Shown here piece after piece: positions 13,147-16,789 of a stretch of 16,789 nt of DNA. Each line of letters begins with the position of its first letter. Within the stretch, counting starts at the first letter, position 1. The position numbers and the translations under genes are program-made. A model generated the notes under the pieces. It made no database searches. It was not told the DNA's origin and saw nothing but the letters and a program-made list of their open reading frames with translations. This DNA is from an uncultured Treponema sp. Lineage in GTDB: Bacteria > Spirochaetota > Spirochaetia > Treponematales > Treponemataceae. The DNA lies in the NCBI GenBank assembly GCA_937893155.1, contig CALBGU010000107.1:1-16789 (forward strand), written 5' to 3'.

Positions 13147-14886
13147 TTATCTTGTGAGCTTGCGATAGACGGTCTTGTGCGGGATTTCGCTGTCGATACC
13201 GAGCACCTTCTTCTTCCATTCGACGTATTCGCTCCAGTTGCCCTCGAAGAACTTGACTTCGCTGTTATTCTCGAACGCTAAAATGTGCGTGCAGATACGG
13301 TCGAGGAAATAGCGGTCGTGGCTGACAACCAACACAACGCCTGCAAAGCCGTTAATCGCCTCTTCAAGACTGCGCGTCGTCGTGATGTCGAGGTCGTTCG
13401 TCGGCTCGTCGAGAAGAAGCACGTTGCCCGCCTCTTTGAACATCATTCCCATATTCAATCTATTCTTTTCGCCGCCCGAAAGCACGCTGATTTTCTTGTT
13501 CTGTTCAGGTCCGTTGAAGTTGAACCACGAGCAATATGCGTGTGCATTGATTTCGCGAAGCGCGCCATTCACGGGGCGACCTTTTTCGTCCACCGCACCG
13601 AGCTTCACGAGGTCTGCACCGCCCGAAAGCATTTCATACACCGTCTTATTCGGGTCGAGTTTCTCGCGCATTTGGTCAACATACACGAGCTTAACCGTTT
13701 CGCCGATTTTGATTGTGCCAGAATCGGGCTTTTCGCCTGTACCTTGCCCCGCAGCTTCGGCAATCATCTTGAACAGCGTCGTCTTACCAGCGCCGTTCGG
13801 TCCGACAATGCCGACGACCGCGCCTGCAGGAATAGAGAAATCGAGGTTCTCAAACAGCAATTTGTCGCCAAAACTCTTCGTGAGCTTCTCGGCGTTGATA
13901 ACCACGTTGCCTAATCTCGGACCTGCGGGAATGGAAATCTGCGTGTCCTTGAGCTTTATGCGGCTCGACTCTTCGGCAAGCAGTGCCTCATATTTGGTGA
14001 TATGCTCCTTGTGCTTCGCCTGCCGCCCTTTCGCGCCTGCGTGAATCCACTCAAGCTCTTGGAGCATTTCTCTCTGGCGGACGCTCGCCTGTTTTTCTTC
14101 AAGAGCCAATCGCTTCTGCTTCGCCTCAAGCCACTCGCTGTAGTTGCCCTTGAACGGATAGCCCTCGCCTCTGTCCATCTCCAAAATCCAGCCCGCCACG
14201 TTGTCAAGGAAATAGCGGTCGTGCGTAATCGCGATGATAGTCCCTTTGTAGTCCTTCAAGTGCCGCTCAAGCCACGCGACCGTTTCAGCGTCGAGGTGGT
14301 TTGTCGGCTCGTCAAGGAGCAAGATGTCTGGCTGTTGCAAGAGCAATCGGCAAAGCGCGACTCTTCGGCGCTCTCCTCCCGAAAGCGTGTCCACGGTCTG
14401 CTCGGCAGGCGGGCAGCGAAGCGCGTCCATCGCAAGCTCAAGGTTTGCGTCCAAGTTCCACGCATCTGCCGCGTCCAGCTTTTCCTGCAACTCGGCCTGA
14501 CGCGCGCACAGTTTATCAAAATCAGCGTCCACGTCGCCGAACGCCTCGTTCACTTTGTCAAACTCTGCAAGTAAATCGGTAATCGGCTTCACGCCCTCTT
14601 TTACGATTTCCATAACGGTTTTGCCAGCCTCAAGCTGCGGCTCTTGCTCAAGATAGCCCATTGTGTAGCCAGGGAGGAGCTTTGTTTCACCCGTGTAATC
14701 GGTGTCAATACCTGCAAAAATCTTGAAAAGCGATGATTTACCTGCGCCGTTTTCGCCGATAACGCCGATTTTCGCGCCGTAATAATACGAAATAGAAATG
14801 TCTTTTAAGACGACCTTCGTGCCGTAAGCGCGGCTCACGCGGTCCATTGTGTAGATGATTTTCTTGTCGTCAAATGTCTTAGCCAT
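13147..14886 (-). CDS. ettA: Energy-dependent translational throttle protein EttA (ABC-F ATPase)
   Basis: A 579-residue soluble ABC-F protein with two ATPase domains and no membrane segment. It binds the ribosomal E site and gates the first elongation steps according to the ATP/ADP ratio. Domain 1 has Walker A GENGAGKSS, signature LSGGERRRVAL and Walker B ILLLDEPTNHLD. The P-site tRNA interaction linker follows, with WIHAGAKGRQAKHK. Domain 2 has GPNGAGKTT, LSGGEKNRLNM and VLLLDEPTNDLD. The length and linker fit EttA (about 555 residues) rather than Uup, which has an extra C-terminal coiled coil. The ATG at 14886 gives MAKTFDDKK; it has no Shine-Dalgarno but a -10 box directly upstream. Confidence 0.94.
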   Translation of the reverse strand: MAKTFDDKKIIYTMDRVSRAYGTKVVLKDISISYYYGAKIGVIGENGAGKSSLFKIFAGIDTDYTGETKLLPGYTMGYLEQEPQLEAGKTVMEIVKEGVKPITDLLAEFDKVNEAFGDVDADFDKLCARQAELQEKLDAADAWNLDANLELAMDALRCPPAEQTVDTLSGGERRRVALCRLLLQQPDILLLDEPTNHLDAETVAWLERHLKDYKGTIIAITHDRYFLDNVAGWILEMDRGEGYPFKGNYSEWLEAKQKRLALEEKQASVRQREMLQELEWIHAGAKGRQAKHKEHITKYEALLAEESSRIKLKDTQISIPAGPRLGNVVINAEKLTKSFGDKLLFENLDFSIPAGAVVGIVGPNGAGKTTLFKMIAEAAGQGTGEKPDSGTIKIGETVKLVYVDQMREKLDPNKTVYEMLSGGADLVKLGAVDEKGRPVNGALREINAHAYCSWFNFNGPEQNKKISVLSGGEKNRLNMGMMFKEAGNVLLLDEPTNDLDITTTRSLEEAINGFAGVVLVVSHDRYFLDRICTHILAFENNSEVKFFEGNWSEYVEWKKKVLGIDSEIPHKTVYRKLTR

Positions 14887-14892
14887 ACACAA

Positions 14893-14901
14893 AGTATAGC
14901 A
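14893..14901 (-). promoter_or_regulatory. Extended -10 promoter of ettA, predicting a leaderless mRNA
   Basis: On the minus strand TGCTATACT forms an extended -10 (TG-N-TATACT), with TATACT at 14898-14893. Only six bases lie between it and the ATG at 14886, so transcription should begin at or within a base or two of the start codon. No Shine-Dalgarno is present, in contrast to nearly all other genes here. No convincing -35 is seen. Confidence 0.5.
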
Positions 14902-14925
14902 CGCCCTGCGCCTTTTTGTATACCC

Positions 14926-15963
14926 TTATGCGCCCGTAGCTATCGATGTACTCTTGAGTGTAACTTCGCCGCTTTTTAGTTCGAGCCGCTTGCCGTCGTC
15001 GCTCTCCACGATAAGCGATAAATCGTCCGAAACGCCCACGACCTTCGCAAAGTAGCTGCTTTCTTCCTCTGCAATCACAGGATACACCCGTATTCGCTTG
15101 CCCGTGAGCAATGAGCGGCTTCTATATTCAGCGAGGCACTTTTGCGCTTCCGCCTCGTCGCCAGATTCGATTTTATCGTATATGCTTACCAATTCGCCTA
15201 GCACCGTTGCGATGACTAAGTTTCTATCCACCGTCTTAGAATCGGTGTAATCCTGCAAAAAGCTCGCTATCTGCTTCACTTCGGCAGGTACGCCGTCAGA
15301 AGAGGCGGGACAAGCGATGTTTATGCCAATGCCGACAATCGCGCTGTCTATTCTGCCTGTTTCTAAATTCGACACGCCCTCTGTGAGTATGCCGCACAGC
15401 TTCTTTTCGCCTAAGAAAACATCGTTCACCCACTTAATCTGCGCCTCCACCCCGTACAGCCTGGAAATCGCGCGACACACCGCTATCGCCGCATTCGCCG
15501 TCATCTTTGCAGGGTCTGTTACGCCCGCTTTCGGCGAATAGAGCAAGCTCATAAACACGCCCGTCTGTGAGCTTGAGAAAAAGCTCCGCCCTAGCCGTCC
15601 GCGCCCCGCAGTTTGTTCGAGCGCAATGGCGGCGGTTTTGTGCAAATCGGCATTGCTTGCAGAAAGCCGCTTCAGTTCGTTATTCGTGGAATCTATCGAA
15701 TTATAGACAAGCACAGAAATGTGGCTGTCGGGATAATAGCGCAAAAGATAGTCTTCTATAGAAGATTTATTCACGATGCTCTTTTCTATGCTCAAAAAGT
15801 AGCCCGTTTTCGTAGAAGCGTCTATCGCATATCCGTCGCGCCGCAAAGAGCTGACCGCTTTCCACACGGCAGCCCGAGAAACGTGCGCAGTTGCGGCGAG
15901 TGCTTCCCCCGAAACAACGCCGCCTTTCCTTAGTTCACGAAGCACAATCTGCTTTGTCGTCAT
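14926..15963 (-). CDS. birA: Biotin--protein ligase with N-terminal DNA-binding domain (BirA)
   Basis: A 345-residue two-domain biotin ligase. Residues about 1-60 are a winged helix-turn-helix (VSGEALAATAHVSRAAVWKAVSSL), so it can also act as a repressor of biotin genes. The catalytic domain shows GRGRLGR (120-126), the loop that closes over biotinyl-5'-AMP, and KWVND (177-181). The C-terminal domain ends near GEVTLKS. It joins biotin to a lysine of acceptors such as acetyl-CoA carboxylase or biotin-dependent decarboxylases. Its ATG overlaps the luxS stop by 4 nt (ATGA), so translation is probably coupled to luxS. No biotin operator or biotin gene is visible in the window. Confidence 0.94.
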   Translation of the reverse strand: MTTKQIVLRELRKGGVVSGEALAATAHVSRAAVWKAVSSLRRDGYAIDASTKTGYFLSIEKSIVNKSSIEDYLLRYYPDSHISVLVYNSIDSTNNELKRLSASNADLHKTAAIALEQTAGRGRLGRSFFSSSQTGVFMSLLYSPKAGVTDPAKMTANAAIAVCRAISRLYGVEAQIKWVNDVFLGEKKLCGILTEGVSNLETGRIDSAIVGIGINIACPASSDGVPAEVKQIASFLQDYTDSKTVDRNLVIATVLGELVSIYDKIESGDEAEAQKCLAEYRSRSLLTGKRIRVYPVIAEEESSYFAKVVGVSDDLSLIVESDDGKRLELKSGEVTLKSTSIATGA

Positions 15964-16442
15964 TTGTAGCAGTTCCAGCCTTTTTCTTCAATGCCTTTCA
16001 CCCATCGAGCCGCCCATTCTTTTGCGCCGTCAAGGTCGTGGTCGCGGTAGTTGCCACATTCCGCTTCTGTTGTCGCAGGCACTGCCTTATCCCACACAGC
16101 CACTTTTTTCAAGGCATTCAACAGATGCTTTGCAACATACTCTTCGTTCACGTCGCCGAAAAGCGTGAAATAGAACCCCGTGCGGCAGCCCATCGGCGAA
16201 AAATCAATCACGCCGTCCATCTCGTCGCGAATATACTCGGCAATTAAATGCTCCAGAGTATGAATTGCGCCCGTTGTCAAGAACTCTTTATTCGGCTGTG
16301 CAAAGCGAATATCGAACTTTGAAACCACATCGCCTTTTTCGCCTGTCTTCTTAGAAGCCAAACGCACAAACGGTGCAGTTACTTTTGTGTGGTCAAGATT
16401 GAAGCTGTCTACATTATACTTCTTTTCCATTATCTTCTCCAT
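15960..16442 (-). CDS. luxS: S-ribosylhomocysteine lyase (LuxS)
   Basis: A 160-residue metalloenzyme that splits S-ribosylhomocysteine into homocysteine and the autoinducer-2 precursor 4,5-dihydroxy-2,3-pentanedione, as part of recycling the spent methyl donor. The metal-binding motif HTLEH is at 61-65 and the third ligand is Cys129 in ECGNYRDH. Cys86 in PMGCRTGFY is the catalytic Cys. The length is normal. Two starts are possible: the ATG at 16442 with AAGGAG 6 nt upstream, and an ATG four codons later at 16430, also preceded by GGAG. I chose the first for its stronger site. It supplies homocysteine and so fits loosely with the sulfur genes, but it lies in a separate transcript with birA. 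Confidence 0.96.
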   Translation of the reverse strand: MEKIMEKKYNVDSFNLDHTKVTAPFVRLASKKTGEKGDVVSKFDIRFAQPNKEFLTTGAIHTLEHLIAEYIRDEMDGVIDFSPMGCRTGFYFTLFGDVNEEYVAKHLLNALKKVAVWDKAVPATTEAECGNYRDHDLDGAKEWAARWVKGIEEKGWNCYK

Positions 16443-16544
16443 ATATTTCTCCTTAATATAGGTCTTGCGATTTCGCTATCCCGCAATTCTGCGGACAGCG
16501 GATTTAAACTCATTCATACCGTTCACAGTCTTTATTCCGTTTTT

Positions 16545-16789
16545 GTGAATGACAGGGCATATTTCAGCGCGGTTTCTATGTGCATACTCCAAATCGGTGA
16601 GCTTGCAAACGGACTCTCAGATGAATTCAGAGAGAGCACGAAGGAAGATATGCCTTGGGGCATGATACGCGGTATGCGGAATTGGCTCGCCCACTCCTAT
16701 TCAAGTGCGGACGAAAGCATGATATGGGAAACAGCAACAAACGACATCCCCAAGCTCAAAGCATTTTGCGAGCTGCATTTGCACGGCGC
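16545..16789 (+). pseudogene. HepT/DUF86-type RNase toxin fragment lacking its N-terminus
   Basis: The plus-strand frame reads FVNDRAYFSAVSMCILQIGE from 16542, then GLSDEF, MPWGMIRGMRNWLAHSY and IWETATNDIPKLKAF, and is still open at the window edge. These are the core and end of a HepT (DUF86) protein, an RNase usually paired with an MntA nucleotidyltransferase antitoxin. The catalytic R-x4-H-x-Y motif is present as RNWLAHSY. HepT proteins are about 110-140 residues and begin with about 30 residues of helix before this point. Here the frame is open upstream, but it has no ATG before 16578 and no ribosome-binding site, and it soon meets the divergent luxS gene. The 5' end seems lost. The extreme 3' end is outside the window. 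Confidence 0.72.

Overview
The window comes from a bacterial chromosome of roughly 50% GC. Apart from one gene fragment at the right edge, every convincing gene lies on the minus strand. The gene content points to an anaerobe able to live on sulfate as its sulfur source. The lipoprotein-type sulfate-binding protein, an AprAB plus DsrA-like route from sulfate to sulfide, LuxS and a two-domain BirA would fit a clostridial or spirochaete-like organism. I cannot fix the phylum from sequence alone.

Layout from left to right: the first codons of mnmG (51 to 1, running off the window); a 284-bp non-coding stretch with palindromes and a short repeated motif; a GNAT acetyltransferase (746-336); an intrinsic terminator (868-838); the sulfate operon transcribed from about 9385 down to 879 in the order sbp, cysT, cysW, cysA, aprA, aprB, cysD, cysN; a second sulfur operon transcribed from about 12200 down to 9557 in the order sulfite reductase, tusA, thiS-like, moeB-like, JAMM peptidase; a membrane-anchored protein of unknown function (12703-12344); an antitoxin followed by a truncated YoeB/Txe toxin (13082-12715); the ABC-F ATPase ettA (14886-13147); birA and luxS, overlapping by 4 nt (16442-14926); and, on the plus strand at the right edge, a fragment of a HepT-type RNase toxin.

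The two sulfur operons form one pathway. Sbp-CysT-CysW-CysA import sulfate. CysD-CysN convert it to APS. AprA-AprB reduce APS directly to sulfite, and the siroheme/4Fe-4S protein reduces sulfite to sulfide. The ThiS-like carrier, its MoeB-like activating enzyme and the JAMM peptidase probably carry sulfide as a protein thiocarboxylate into cysteine or homocysteine. Both promoters carry the same palindrome, CCTAY-N7-ATAGG read on the minus strand, placed over the -10 region, so one repressor, plausibly of the Rrf2/CymR type, probably controls both.

The most notable observations are: a C-terminal extension of CysN that looks like an APS kinase domain without its P-loop; a carrier protein ending GGGR, so that it needs its terminal Arg removed, encoded beside a JAMM peptidase; the shared operator; a toxin cut off after 48 codons behind an intact antitoxin; and two genes (ettA, mnmG) whose extended -10 boxes lie so close to the start codon that their mRNAs should have almost no leader.
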